DNA from: CAYYFV01 sp965660075
GTDB lineage: Bacteria > Patescibacteriota > Gracilibacteria > UBA1369 > GCA-2718715
Assembly (NCBI GenBank): GCA_965660075.1
Contig: CBFHYO010000065.1
Location: 1-64,000 of the forward strand
Direction: 5' to 3'
DNA: 64,000 nt
Shown: piece by piece, positions 16,675 through 25,027 of the stretch
Layout of the letters: every line of letters starts with the position of its first letter
Numbering within the stretch: position 1 is the first letter of the stretch
Made by a program: the position numbers and the translations under genes
Notes under the pieces: model-generated
The model's input: only the letters and a program-made list of their open reading frames with translations
Database searches by the model: none
What the model was told of the DNA's origin: nothing

Positions 16675-18372
16675 ATGGTAGATTCGGCTAATTTACAGGG
16701 TGCATTTAAGGGAGATAACCACTCACAAAGAGACAACAAAGGAAGTCTTTTAGATGTTAGTGCTGGGATTAATAAAGAGTTCAAAGAGAAGGCTGTGAAA
16801 GATAAAGCTTCTGCAAGTGGTGGTAAATATGGCTATATAGACATTGCTGCAACTCCGATAAATCCAGATCTGTATTCTATGGTAGATGCAGATATTCTAA
16901 AGCAATCTCAAACTATCCCCTTTTTTAGACTAGGATCGCAACTTAGAATTGCTGTTGTGAATCCAGATTCTGAAAATACTAAATTAGTAATCGAAAAATT
17001 GACAAAGGCTGGCTACTCATTGCAAATCAATTTGTGTTCACTGGATGGTTTCAATGTTGCAATAAACCCTTTTTTAGCTTTTAAAGCTGAACATGTACAA
17101 TCTGAAAATGTTCTTGAAAAAAAGGATATAGAAGAATATCAAAAGGAATTAGAAAACCTTGCTAAACTAACAGAGCAAATGAAAGTGTCTTCTGCGAAAG
17201 ATGGTCTTTTGACTTTGCTAGTAGGTGCAATAAGAACTAAAGCTTCGGATATTCATATGCAGCCCGAGGAAGATTCTGTTAAATTAAGATTTAGAATCGA
17301 TGGTATTTTACAAACAGTTTCTAAATTGGACTCAAAGATTTACGATCAACTTTGTAAGCAAATAAAATACGATGCTGGGATGAAATTAAATGTAACAGAC
17401 GTTCCACAAGATGGTCGTCTAATGTTCGAAACTCAAAATAGACAAGTAGATGTTCGTGTTTCTGTACTACCTACAGACAATGGTGAGACTGTCGTAATGC
17501 GTTTGCTGGATTCTGGTAAAAAGTTTTTGTCTTTGGAACAACTAGGTTTTAACGAGGATCATCTAAAGATTTTTGAAAAGATTTGTAAACTATCTCAAGG
17601 TATGATTTTGGTAACTGGTCCAACTGGATCTGGTAAAACTACTTCTTTGTACTCGATGCTTTCAAACTATAACACACCAGATAAAAAAATTATTACACTA
17701 GAAGATCCTGTTGAGTATCATTTAGATAATATTGTTCAAAGTCAAATTCATGCTGACAAAGGTTACACATTTGCATCTGGACTTGAATCTATTTTAAGGC
17801 AAGATCCTGATGTTGTAATGATTGGTGAGATCCGTGAATATGACACCGCTAACACCGCCCTACAAGCAAGTTTAACCGGTCACGTTGTACTTTCTACAAT
17901 ACATACAAATAGTGCGCTTGAAAGCGTGTCTAGACTTATGAACATTGGTATTGAACCTTATTTGATTGCTCCAAGTTTGGACACTGTTATCGCCCAAAGA
18001 CTAGCAAGAACATTCTGCCCTAAATGTGTTAAACAAGAAACAGTTAATGATCAAGAACGTGCTAAGCTTACAGAATACTTACAAAGCGTAACTGCTGTAA
18101 CAAAAAAAGAATATCAAGTGCCAGACTCTCTGCCAAAAGCACAAGGATGTGAAGTATGTAATCATACCGGTTATCTTGGACGTGTTGTTTTGGCCGAAGT
18201 TATCCGTTTAGATGAAGATCTTAAGGAGATGATTTTGCAAAAAGATTCAACTTACAAATTACAGAAGAAAGCATTTGAAAAAGGAATTATTTCTATGTTT
18301 ATGGATGGTATTATAAAAGTTGTCACAGGGAAAACTTCTTTAGAAGAAGTGTTAAGGGTGTGTTCTAGGTAA
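16675..18372 (+). CDS. pilB: type IV pilus assembly ATPase PilB/GspE
   Basis: PilB is the cytoplasmic hexameric ATPase that powers pilus extension. The 565-residue protein has an N-terminal MshE/N1-like domain (about 45-140), then the secretion ATPase core: SDIHMQPEED, Walker A GPTGSGKTTSLY, Asp box LEDPVEYHL, Walker B QDPDVVMIGEIR and the His box TGHVVLSTIHTN. A tetracysteine zinc module follows (CPKC ... CEVCNHTGYLGR), typical of PilB/GspE and absent from PilT. The variable N-terminal 40 residues look disordered. It would act with the pilin-like proteins encoded at 836-3058 and possibly with DprA next door in DNA uptake. Confidence 0.93.
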   Translation: MVDSANLQGAFKGDNHSQRDNKGSLLDVSAGINKEFKEKAVKDKASASGGKYGYIDIAATPINPDLYSMVDADILKQSQTIPFFRLGSQLRIAVVNPDSENTKLVIEKLTKAGYSLQINLCSLDGFNVAINPFLAFKAEHVQSENVLEKKDIEEYQKELENLAKLTEQMKVSSAKDGLLTLLVGAIRTKASDIHMQPEEDSVKLRFRIDGILQTVSKLDSKIYDQLCKQIKYDAGMKLNVTDVPQDGRLMFETQNRQVDVRVSVLPTDNGETVVMRLLDSGKKFLSLEQLGFNEDHLKIFEKICKLSQGMILVTGPTGSGKTTSLYSMLSNYNTPDKKIITLEDPVEYHLDNIVQSQIHADKGYTFASGLESILRQDPDVVMIGEIREYDTANTALQASLTGHVVLSTIHTNSALESVSRLMNIGIEPYLIAPSLDTVIAQRLARTFCPKCVKQETVNDQERAKLTEYLQSVTAVTKKEYQVPDSLPKAQGCEVCNHTGYLGRVVLAEVIRLDEDLKEMILQKDSTYKLQKKAFEKGIISMFMDGIIKVVTGKTSLEEVLRVCSR

Positions 18373-18374
18373 CA

Positions 18375-19133
18375 TCAAAGCCCAATCTGATCTGTAAGTT
18401 TATCTATGATCTGAATAGAATTAAATTTATGGGAGTTTTTTACACGTGGTCTAAGCGGCTCGACATGTTTTTCGAGATATTTATCATATAAATGTAGTAT
18501 GGGTTGATGCAATAATAAATCACGAAAATCACCTAGTACATGGGCACCTTTTCTTATTAATTCTAAATTACCCATAAAAGGTACATCGAAGATTCTAGCT
18601 GGTAGCACAAAAACTGGTTTGTTTTTTGTAAGTGCATACTCCCCTGTTTTAAGCGTTCCACTTTTTAACTGAGCTTGTGGAATTATAATAATATCAGCTA
18701 AATCCACCAGCATTTTATTGCGATCTAAAAACATGTATTTTTTGGGAGTTATGAATGGTGCTTGAGTGCTTAGTAAAATACCGTTTTTTGAGACCTGTTC
18801 CAAAACAAGCTGATTTTCTTTAGGGGTAATATTATTTAGGGGGCTAGCTAGAAAACTAATATTAGACAAACCATAATCTAGTGCATTTTTATGAGCAAGA
18901 ATATCGACTCCTAGTGCTCCACCAGAAATAATTGTGGCGTTTATTTTTTTTAAAAATGTCATCAAATAAGGAAAAACCTCCTGGGTGTAAAAGGTAAGTT
19001 TGCGTGATCCAATTATGGCAACTTTTGGACTGTTTTCTGAGATTTTTTTAAGTGAACCTTTATAAAAAAGCTCTGCAGAGTTTTTGGGGTTTATCTTGGT
19101 ATAAAGCCAGTGATCTTTTTTTAGTGTTTTCAT
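18375..19133 (-). CDS. dprA: DprA/Smf-like DNA-processing protein
   Basis: DprA loads RecA on incoming single-stranded DNA during transformation. The Rossmann-like fold is clear: VAIIGSRKLTFYTQEVF, the phosphate-contact loop IISGGALGVDILAHKNAL, LADIIIIPQAQLKSGTLKTGEYAL and KPVFVLP. At about 252 residues it lacks the N-terminal SAM and C-terminal winged-helix domains of long DprA. I choose ATG at 19131-19133 over a GTG 18 bases upstream. It ends in TGA, one of three clear TGA stops here. It converges with pilB with only 2 bases between the stops, and recA is nearby, which fits competence. Confidence 0.8.
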   Translation of the reverse strand: MKTLKKDHWLYTKINPKNSAELFYKGSLKKISENSPKVAIIGSRKLTFYTQEVFPYLMTFLKKINATIISGGALGVDILAHKNALDYGLSNISFLASPLNNITPKENQLVLEQVSKNGILLSTQAPFITPKKYMFLDRNKMLVDLADIIIIPQAQLKSGTLKTGEYALTKNKPVFVLPARIFDVPFMGNLELIRKGAHVLGDFRDLLLHQPILHLYDKYLEKHVEPLRPRVKNSHKFNSIQIIDKLTDQIGL

Positions 19134-19188
19134 TTTGATTGTTAGAAACACTTAAAGATAGCACTAAAATCTAAATAAATATTAAATT

Positions 19189-19869
19189 TTAATGATGAAT
19201 ATAACCTGAGTTAGGTATATCTTTTTTAACTTCGCCATTTTTTAATAAAACAACTCTACGGTTAACTTGATTGACTAGGTTTTGATCATGTGTGACCAAA
19301 ACGACTGTCATTCCACTTTGGTTGATGTCTGTAAGTAGTTCAAGGATTTCATTTGAGCTTTTTGGATCTAAATTACCAGTTGGTTCATCTGCAATTACTA
19401 AGTATGGATTGTTTACAATGGCTCTAGCAATAGCACATCGTTGCCTTTCCCCCCCAGATAATTGATGGATCTTATGGTGTGCTTTGCCTGTTAAATTTAC
19501 TCGATCTAGGGCTTGCATGACTAGATTTGTTTGCTTGATTTTGTTGTAACCAAAAATCTGTGCGGCAAAATTTACATTTTCGTATACAGATTGTCCAGGA
19601 AGCAAATGAAAATGTTGCCAAATCATGCCGATTCTTCGACGATAAATTTGTAAGGCTTGGGGTTTTAAATACTTTATATTTACATTGTTTACAAACACAT
19701 CCCCTTTGGAAGGCTTGCAAGCTCCAATAAGCAAATTAAGTACTGTAGATTTTCCAGCACCAGAAGGCCCCACAATAGATAAAAAATCTTGCGGGTTAAT
19801 TTCTAGATTAATATTTTTAAGGATGTTTTTTTGATCGATATTGTAATTTACCGAATCTAACTTTATCAC
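19189..19869 (-). CDS. ftsE: ABC transporter ATP-binding protein, FtsE-like
   Basis: The 226-residue ATPase carries Walker A GPSGAGKSTVLNLL, Q-loop GMIWQHFHLL, ABC signature LSGGERQRCAIARA, Walker B YLVIADEPTGNLD and H-loop VLVTHD. The whole pattern, particularly FHLLPGQSVYENV, is of the FtsE/LolD class. FtsE works with FtsX to control peptidoglycan hydrolases at division. No ftsX or other permease is adjacent, so LolD/MacB-type function cannot be excluded. The start is GTG (19867-19869), fixed by the conserved N-terminus IKLDSVNY. Confidence 0.8.
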   Translation of the reverse strand: MIKLDSVNYNIDQKNILKNINLEINPQDFLSIVGPSGAGKSTVLNLLIGACKPSKGDVFVNNVNIKYLKPQALQIYRRRIGMIWQHFHLLPGQSVYENVNFAAQIFGYNKIKQTNLVMQALDRVNLTGKAHHKIHQLSGGERQRCAIARAIVNNPYLVIADEPTGNLDPKSSNEILELLTDINQSGMTVVLVTHDQNLVNQVNRRVVLLKNGEVKKDIPNSGYIHH

Positions 19870-19931
19870 TTTTGATTGTTTATCAACTATTTTAGTTTAT
19901 CATAGAATAAAAGAGACCTAACTAGAAGCCA

Positions 19932-21143
19932 ATGTATGATTTTTTAACTGACAAGATTTTACAAAACTATGCTGATTTAATGGTAAATTTTGCTGCAAAT
20001 GAGAGAAAGGGTATAAATCCAAACGACGTTTGTTGTGTAAGAGTTCCAGAAAGTGCCAGCGTCATGCTTAAATATTTTCAAAAATCTATTTTAAAAGCTG
20101 GAGCAATTGCTGTACTTGAAATTATACCAGAAGGTCTGTCAGCTGACTTTTATGAGTTGGCTAACGAAACCCAACTTAAATATCACAATCCAGAAGTTAT
20201 CCGAGCAAAAAACAATCAATTTGACCATATAATATCTGTTTCTGGCACTCAGTTTCCGTTGGAACTAAAAGATGCAGACACTAAAAAAATTGCTATCAGA
20301 AAAAAAGCCTTAGCCCCTTTTTATAAAGAAATGTGGCAAAGATTTGATAAAAATGAAGCATCATGGACACTTTGCTTGTTTGGAACTGCTGCAATGGCTG
20401 AGCAAGCGTCTATGAGTCTTACAGAATACTGGGATCAGATTATCCATGCATGTTTTTTAGATACTGATAATCCTGTGGAACATTTTCAGGATATTTTCAA
20501 TAAAATTGATAAGGTTTCTAATTGGCTTAATGATCTAGAAATTGAACATGTGCATATTCAATCTGAAAACATAGATTTGAAAATTAAAATTGGGGCAAAT
20601 AGAAAATGGGTTGGTGGATCTGGTCATAATATTCCCTCTTTTGAGGTTTTTACATCGCCTGATTTTCGTGACGTGAATGGAACTATTAAATTCAACCAAC
20701 CACTTTATTATTCTGGCAATGTAATACGTGATATTGAATTAAAATTCGAAAATGGCACAGTGGTTGAGTACAATGCATCTCAAAATAAACACGTGTTAGA
20801 TGAGATGCTTTCTCACAAAGGAGCTACAGAAATTGGAGAATTTAGTTTGACTGACAGTAGATTTTCTAGAATCACTAAGTTTATGGCAAATACGCTTTAC
20901 GATGAAAATGTTGGTGGTGAATTTGGAAACACACATATTGCTGTTGGAAACTCGTATAAGAACTGTTTCAAAGGAGATTACAAATCTAAAACCCAAGAAC
21001 AATGGCTTGAACTTGGGTATAATGATTCGGATATTCATACAGACATTGTATCTACAGAAGATAGAACTGTGACTGCAATCTTACAAGATGGATCCGAACT
21101 GGTTATTTATAGAGACGGTATGTTTACCCTCGATCTCGAGTAA
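19932..21143 (+). CDS. M29-family aminopeptidase (AmpS/thermophilic type)
   Basis: M29 enzymes are dimeric cytosolic aminopeptidases with two metal ions. Family features: opening FLTDKILQNYADLMVNFA, IPSFEVFTSPDFRDVNGTI, FENGTVVEYNASQNKHVL, and the C-terminal metal region GEFSLTDSRFSRITKFMANTLYD with GGEFGNTHIAVGNSY. The metal-binding Glu, His and Tyr residues typical of the family appear in place. Length (403) is normal. It probably recycles peptides. The 3' end overlaps the convergent methyltransferase by 20 bases. Confidence 0.88.
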   Translation: MYDFLTDKILQNYADLMVNFAANERKGINPNDVCCVRVPESASVMLKYFQKSILKAGAIAVLEIIPEGLSADFYELANETQLKYHNPEVIRAKNNQFDHIISVSGTQFPLELKDADTKKIAIRKKALAPFYKEMWQRFDKNEASWTLCLFGTAAMAEQASMSLTEYWDQIIHACFLDTDNPVEHFQDIFNKIDKVSNWLNDLEIEHVHIQSENIDLKIKIGANRKWVGGSGHNIPSFEVFTSPDFRDVNGTIKFNQPLYYSGNVIRDIELKFENGTVVEYNASQNKHVLDEMLSHKGATEIGEFSLTDSRFSRITKFMANTLYDENVGGEFGNTHIAVGNSYKNCFKGDYKSKTQEQWLELGYNDSDIHTDIVSTEDRTVTAILQDGSELVIYRDGMFTLDLE

Positions 21144-22524
21144 AAACTGATACTATTTCTAAATGCTTAGTATGAGGAAATTGATCTACCGGAGTAAGTT
21201 TTTGCAGTTTAAAACCATTGTCTTCTAGTGCGCGTGCGTCGTTCGCAAAGGTTTTAAGATTGCACGAAACATAAACTAAAATATCCGCAGTAGAATCTTC
21301 TATCAACTCTATAGTTTTTGGTTCTAAACCTTTTCTTGGTGGATCTATGAGAATCAAATCTGGATTTGGCCAAGGATAGTCTTGAAGGTGTTTGAAAATA
21401 TCATCAGCTACGTATAAGGCTTCGGAGATATTGTTTTGTTCAGCATTGTGCCGGGCTAGCTCTATGGAACTTTCTACAATATCCATTCCAAAAATCTTAG
21501 CATCTTTGGAAGCCGAAACTATTCCAAGAGTTCCTGTACCACAGAATAGATCATAGATTACTTTGGAATTGTATTTAGATGTAATGTCTTGAACTATTTC
21601 AAATATTTTTGTTGCTTGTTTTGGATTTGGTTGAAAAAATGAGTCTGGAAAAATATCAAACTTATACTCCTTTGAATTAATTAGAAGAGTTTCTGAAATA
21701 TACTCGCTGCCCTGAATATGGGTGATTGTTTTAAGAGTTCTTCTACCCTTGAGCACATCTGTAACTTGTAGATATACAGATACTGGATTTTGATAAAAAC
21801 TTTGAATCTCATTTGAAAATTCTTTGAGTCTTTCAATGATTGCATCTTGTTGATCTGTTTTAGAAATTTCTAAAATGATCATCAGCTGATCATGATTTTG
21901 AGTTTGCTTGAAAGTCAACGTTCTTAACTCACCCTTATTACAACTAAATTGGTAAGGCGCAAATTTACTCAGAAACGTTTTTCTAGCAACATCTAAAAAC
22001 TGTCCAGAGTTTTGATTAAACAAATGACAACTAGTTACATCTACAATGTCGAAGCGTCTATTTTTTACATGAAATCCAATTACAGGATTAAAATCTGCAT
22101 CGAATCCAAAGCTGTATTCTACTTTATTTCTGTAATACCATGGGTTTTGCATTGCTTGGATTGGGGCAATTTCTACATTTGTTAGCAGGTTTAAGTTGCC
22201 AAGTATACGAGTAACTTCGTTTTGCTTTAGTTCTAATTGTTTTTCGTATTTTAGAGCCTCAAGCGGTGTCGCGTTAGAAATTCCAAAATAATTATTTTTA
22301 GTTTCAACTCTCAAATCTGAATATTCTAAAACTTCTTCTGGCTCGGCTTCGAGAAAGTTTTTTTTGATTTTAGTTAACTTTACGTTTGCTATATCACCTG
22401 GGTATAAATCAGTACAAACCAGGTTATATTCTGTTCCATCTATTTCGACTTTAGTGTGAGCTTGTCCAAAAGAGGTTAAGCTTGTGAACTCTGCTTTTAA
22501 AATAGTGCCTTTTTTTAATTGCAT
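21124..22524 (-). CDS. RlmD/RlmCD-family 23S rRNA (uracil-5)-methyltransferase lacking Fe-S ligands
   Basis: The enzyme makes 5-methyluridine using SAM. An N-terminal TRAM domain (about 1-65) is followed by the RumA core: NPWYYRNKVEYSFG, DSFFQPNPKQA, SAM site YDLFCGTGTLGIVSA, LILIDPPRKGLEP and the catalytic-cysteine motif VYVSCNLKTFA. The region that normally holds the [4Fe-4S] motif Cx5CxxC reads NNYFGISNAT at about residues 77-86, so three cluster cysteines are replaced by Asn, Ser and Thr; the fourth (TSCHLF) remains. The enzyme is otherwise intact, so activity without the cluster is likely, as in TrmA. I choose ATG at 22522-22524 over a TTG 21 bases upstream. It is followed by no same-strand gene and lies 20-40 bases from cca. 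Confidence 0.88.
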   Translation of the reverse strand: MQLKKGTILKAEFTSLTSFGQAHTKVEIDGTEYNLVCTDLYPGDIANVKLTKIKKNFLEAEPEEVLEYSDLRVETKNNYFGISNATPLEALKYEKQLELKQNEVTRILGNLNLLTNVEIAPIQAMQNPWYYRNKVEYSFGFDADFNPVIGFHVKNRRFDIVDVTSCHLFNQNSGQFLDVARKTFLSKFAPYQFSCNKGELRTLTFKQTQNHDQLMIILEISKTDQQDAIIERLKEFSNEIQSFYQNPVSVYLQVTDVLKGRRTLKTITHIQGSEYISETLLINSKEYKFDIFPDSFFQPNPKQATKIFEIVQDITSKYNSKVIYDLFCGTGTLGIVSASKDAKIFGMDIVESSIELARHNAEQNNISEALYVADDIFKHLQDYPWPNPDLILIDPPRKGLEPKTIELIEDSTADILVYVSCNLKTFANDARALEDNGFKLQKLTPVDQFPHTKHLEIVSVFTRDRG

Positions 22525-22564
22525 ATAATTAGTTATTTTAGACAAATCTAAGCTAAATTAATAG

Positions 22565-23875
22565 CTAAGTAAAGTTTTTAAGTAAATACTCAACTGCTTG
22601 ATTTTTGCTAGTTATTTTAGATTCTAACTGTAAATCATAAATTAATTCTTTTATTTCACCAATCCTTGGTCCAGGTTCTATGTTTAAATGTTCGCAAATT
22701 TCGCTTCCAGAGAGATATGGTTTAGGAAGTGATGGAATAAGTGAAACAGTTTTCTGGTATAACTCCAATAATTCATCATGCTTTGTCAAATCGACTGGAG
22801 ACTGACCTTGGGTATCGTACTTATGTAATAAAAGTAAATCCAAAAACCAAGGGTGCAAAAACCATTTAATCTGTGTTGCTTTTGGCATGTCAAAAATTTG
22901 AAATAAACTCATGTGTCTTTCGACTAACCATACTACGTGTTCGATAAACTGATTAGAAAATCGTAATCGGCTTAGTATTGATTTTGCTATTTCACCAGAC
23001 TTTTTAGCATGGCCATAGAATGTGATTCTCTGATTTGTAACATTAAAAGTTAATGCTTTTCCTACGTCGTGTAAAAAAACAGCCCAAATAACACTTAATT
23101 TTTCATTGGTTTTAATTTGGTTTAGTGATTTAAGAGTGTGATTAAACACGTCTCCTTCTGCGTGAGTTGATTTTGACTGACCAACACCTTTTAAATCTTG
23201 AATCTCTGGAAGTAAAACTTTTAGCAAACCAAGATCTTCCAGGTCGTTTAGAGCATCTATTCTGCGTGGACATTGGAGCATTTTATTTAGCTCTGTCTGC
23301 ACTCGTTCAGCTGAAATATTTGCGGCTAAATTAGCGTGTTCCAAAACGGCTTTGTAAGTATTTGGTTCGTACTGAAACTCTAGAGTGTTTTTAAATCTTA
23401 CAGCCCTTAACAGTCGAAGGTTGTCTTCTTTTATTCTTTCATTTGGATCTCCTATAAACTTTACCAAGCCTAAAGTTAAATCTCGCTGGCCATTTACATG
23501 ATCGATAATTTCATCTGTCACTGGATTATAAAACATGCCATTGATAGTAAAGTCGCGCCTATGAGCATCTTCGTAGGCATCTGTAAATTCTACTGTAGTT
23601 GGTCTACGCCCATCTTTGTAATCTGATTCTTTTCTGAAAGTAGCAATCTCAAACTCGTGATCATTGTGATGAACCATAATAATACCAAACTGTTTGCCAA
23701 TTGGAATTGTTTTATCGAATATGTTTTCTACCTCGGTTGGTGGAGCGTCTGTGACAATATCAAAATCTTTAGGGTGCTTGCTCAGTAACATATCGCGCAC
23801 ACAGCCTCCTGCCCATAAGGCTTGATAACCTTTGGAGTGCAGAGTTTTGATTATTTCAATACTGTTTATTTTCAT
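22565..23875 (-). CDS. cca: tRNA nucleotidyltransferase / poly(A) polymerase family with HD domain
   Basis: The class II nucleotidyltransferase head is clear: ALWAGGCVRDMLL and KDFDIVTDA (catalytic DxD), followed by IGKQFGIIMV and RRDFTINGMFYNP, then RLLRAVRFKNTLEF. A C-terminal HD phosphohydrolase domain (FLHDVGKAL) follows, as in the longer CCA enzymes. 436 residues. It repairs or adds the 3' CCA of tRNAs. The three tRNA genes in this window already encode CCA, so repair could be its main job. A poly(A) polymerase role cannot be fully excluded. Confidence 0.88.
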   Translation of the reverse strand: MKINSIEIIKTLHSKGYQALWAGGCVRDMLLSKHPKDFDIVTDAPPTEVENIFDKTIPIGKQFGIIMVHHNDHEFEIATFRKESDYKDGRRPTTVEFTDAYEDAHRRDFTINGMFYNPVTDEIIDHVNGQRDLTLGLVKFIGDPNERIKEDNLRLLRAVRFKNTLEFQYEPNTYKAVLEHANLAANISAERVQTELNKMLQCPRRIDALNDLEDLGLLKVLLPEIQDLKGVGQSKSTHAEGDVFNHTLKSLNQIKTNEKLSVIWAVFLHDVGKALTFNVTNQRITFYGHAKKSGEIAKSILSRLRFSNQFIEHVVWLVERHMSLFQIFDMPKATQIKWFLHPWFLDLLLLHKYDTQGQSPVDLTKHDELLELYQKTVSLIPSLPKPYLSGSEICEHLNIEPGPRIGEIKELIYDLQLESKITSKNQAVEYLLKNFT

Positions 23876-23932
23876 GAGTGGGATTTATTTGTAATCATTT
23901 TAATTCATTTTATTTTGAAAATTAAGGGGGTC

Positions 23933-23960
23933 TTGACTATTTTTAAGTTTTTTTTAAAAT
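23933..23960 (+). promoter_or_regulatory. tsaD promoter, probably leaderless
   Basis: TTGACT (23933-23938), 16-base spacer, TAAAAT (23955-23960). The ATG begins at 23967, 7 bases after the -10, so transcription would start at or next to the start codon. A T-rich tract makes the exact spacing uncertain. Confidence 0.5.
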
Positions 23961-23966
23961 AATTTT

Positions 23967-24956
23967 ATGAAAATATTAGCTTTTGAATCATCGTGCGACG
24001 AAACAGCATGCGCAATTGTAGAAAATGGGCGTGTGGTTTTTAGCAATGTAATTGCCTCGCAGATTCTGACTCATCAAAAAACTCAAGGTGTGGTTCCAGA
24101 AGTTGCTGCTAGAAAGCATGTACCAAAACTTTTAGCGGTCTACACAGAAGCTTTAAAACAGGCTGGTCTGACTATGAATGATATAGATGCTATAGCCTGT
24201 TCAGTTAAACCTGGGCTGGTTAACTGCCTGATTACTGGTGCTAGTATGGCAAGTACACTAGCTATGATTCATAAAAAACCATTGATTCCGGTAAATCACA
24301 AGCTTGGTCATGTGCTTTCTTGCATGCTCAATAATGAGGATGATTTTGAGTATCCAGTTGTGGTTTTGTCTGTTTCTGGAGGGCATAACGAACTATATTT
24401 CATGCAGAGTCCTACAGAAATTGAACTGCTTGGCTCAACCCTAGATGACGCTGCGGGAGAAGCCTACGATAAAGTAGCTAAAATGCTAGGAATGAAATAC
24501 CCAGGAGGTCCGGAAATCTCTAGAGCGGCAACCAATGGTGATCCAAAAAAATACAAACTACCGTACCCTTTGCCCACTCAAAAGTTGAACTTTAGCTTCT
24601 CTGGATTGAAAACTAATGTTAAATATCTTATTCAAGAATTATCTAAAACAGCACCACTTAATGAATTTCGAGATGATGTTGCTGCTAGCTTCCAATGGAC
24701 AATAAATAATAATCTTTCTCGAAAACTGGTAGAATGTGCAATAGAAAAAAAAGCTCTAGAAATTCACTTGGTTGGCGGGGTGTCTGCAAACCTTGATTTG
24801 CGGGAACAGATTTCAAATCGCAAACCTTCGAATATAACATTCCGAAGACCTTTAGATTTTAGTTTTTGCACAGATAATGCTGCAATGATCGCTTCTGCTG
24901 CATTTTTTGTTCCTAAAGCTGAATGGAAAAACCCTGGTGAGTCTTTGGAGGTTTAG
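23967..24956 (+). CDS. tsaD: tRNA N6-adenosine threonylcarbamoyltransferase TsaD
   Basis: TsaD, with TsaB and TsaE, places the threonylcarbamoyl group on A37 of ANN-decoding tRNAs. Family motifs are intact: FESSCDETACAIV, SNVIASQ, GVVPEVAARKH, the metal-binding histidines in NHKLGHV (HxxxH), VSGGHNE, LDDAAGEAYDKVAKMLG, YPGGPEI, FSFSGLKT and the final acidic metal site SFCTDNAAMIA. 329 residues, normal length. tsaB, tsaC and tsaE are not in this window. It probably forms a monocistronic, leaderless transcript. Confidence 0.96.
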   Translation: MKILAFESSCDETACAIVENGRVVFSNVIASQILTHQKTQGVVPEVAARKHVPKLLAVYTEALKQAGLTMNDIDAIACSVKPGLVNCLITGASMASTLAMIHKKPLIPVNHKLGHVLSCMLNNEDDFEYPVVVLSVSGGHNELYFMQSPTEIELLGSTLDDAAGEAYDKVAKMLGMKYPGGPEISRAATNGDPKKYKLPYPLPTQKLNFSFSGLKTNVKYLIQELSKTAPLNEFRDDVAASFQWTINNNLSRKLVECAIEKKALEIHLVGGVSANLDLREQISNRKPSNITFRRPLDFSFCTDNAAMIASAAFFVPKAEWKNPGESLEV

Positions 24957-24970
24957 TAAATAGCATCAGG

Positions 24971-24999
24971 TTGCTTTTTGTGAATTATTGACTTATAAT
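24971..24999 (+). promoter_or_regulatory. promoter of first hisS
   Basis: TTGCTT (24971-24976), 17-base spacer, perfect TATAAT (24994-24999). The leader contains TTAAGTTA at 25012-25019, shared with the alaS, recA and second hisS leaders. Confidence 0.55.
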
Positions 25000-25027
25000 G
25001 CTTTCAGTTTTTTAAGTTATTTTATTA

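Noticed and set aside
19189..19869. FtsE with FtsX as a certain division complex
   Set aside because: No permease gene is adjacent; the assignment rests on the ATPase sequence only.
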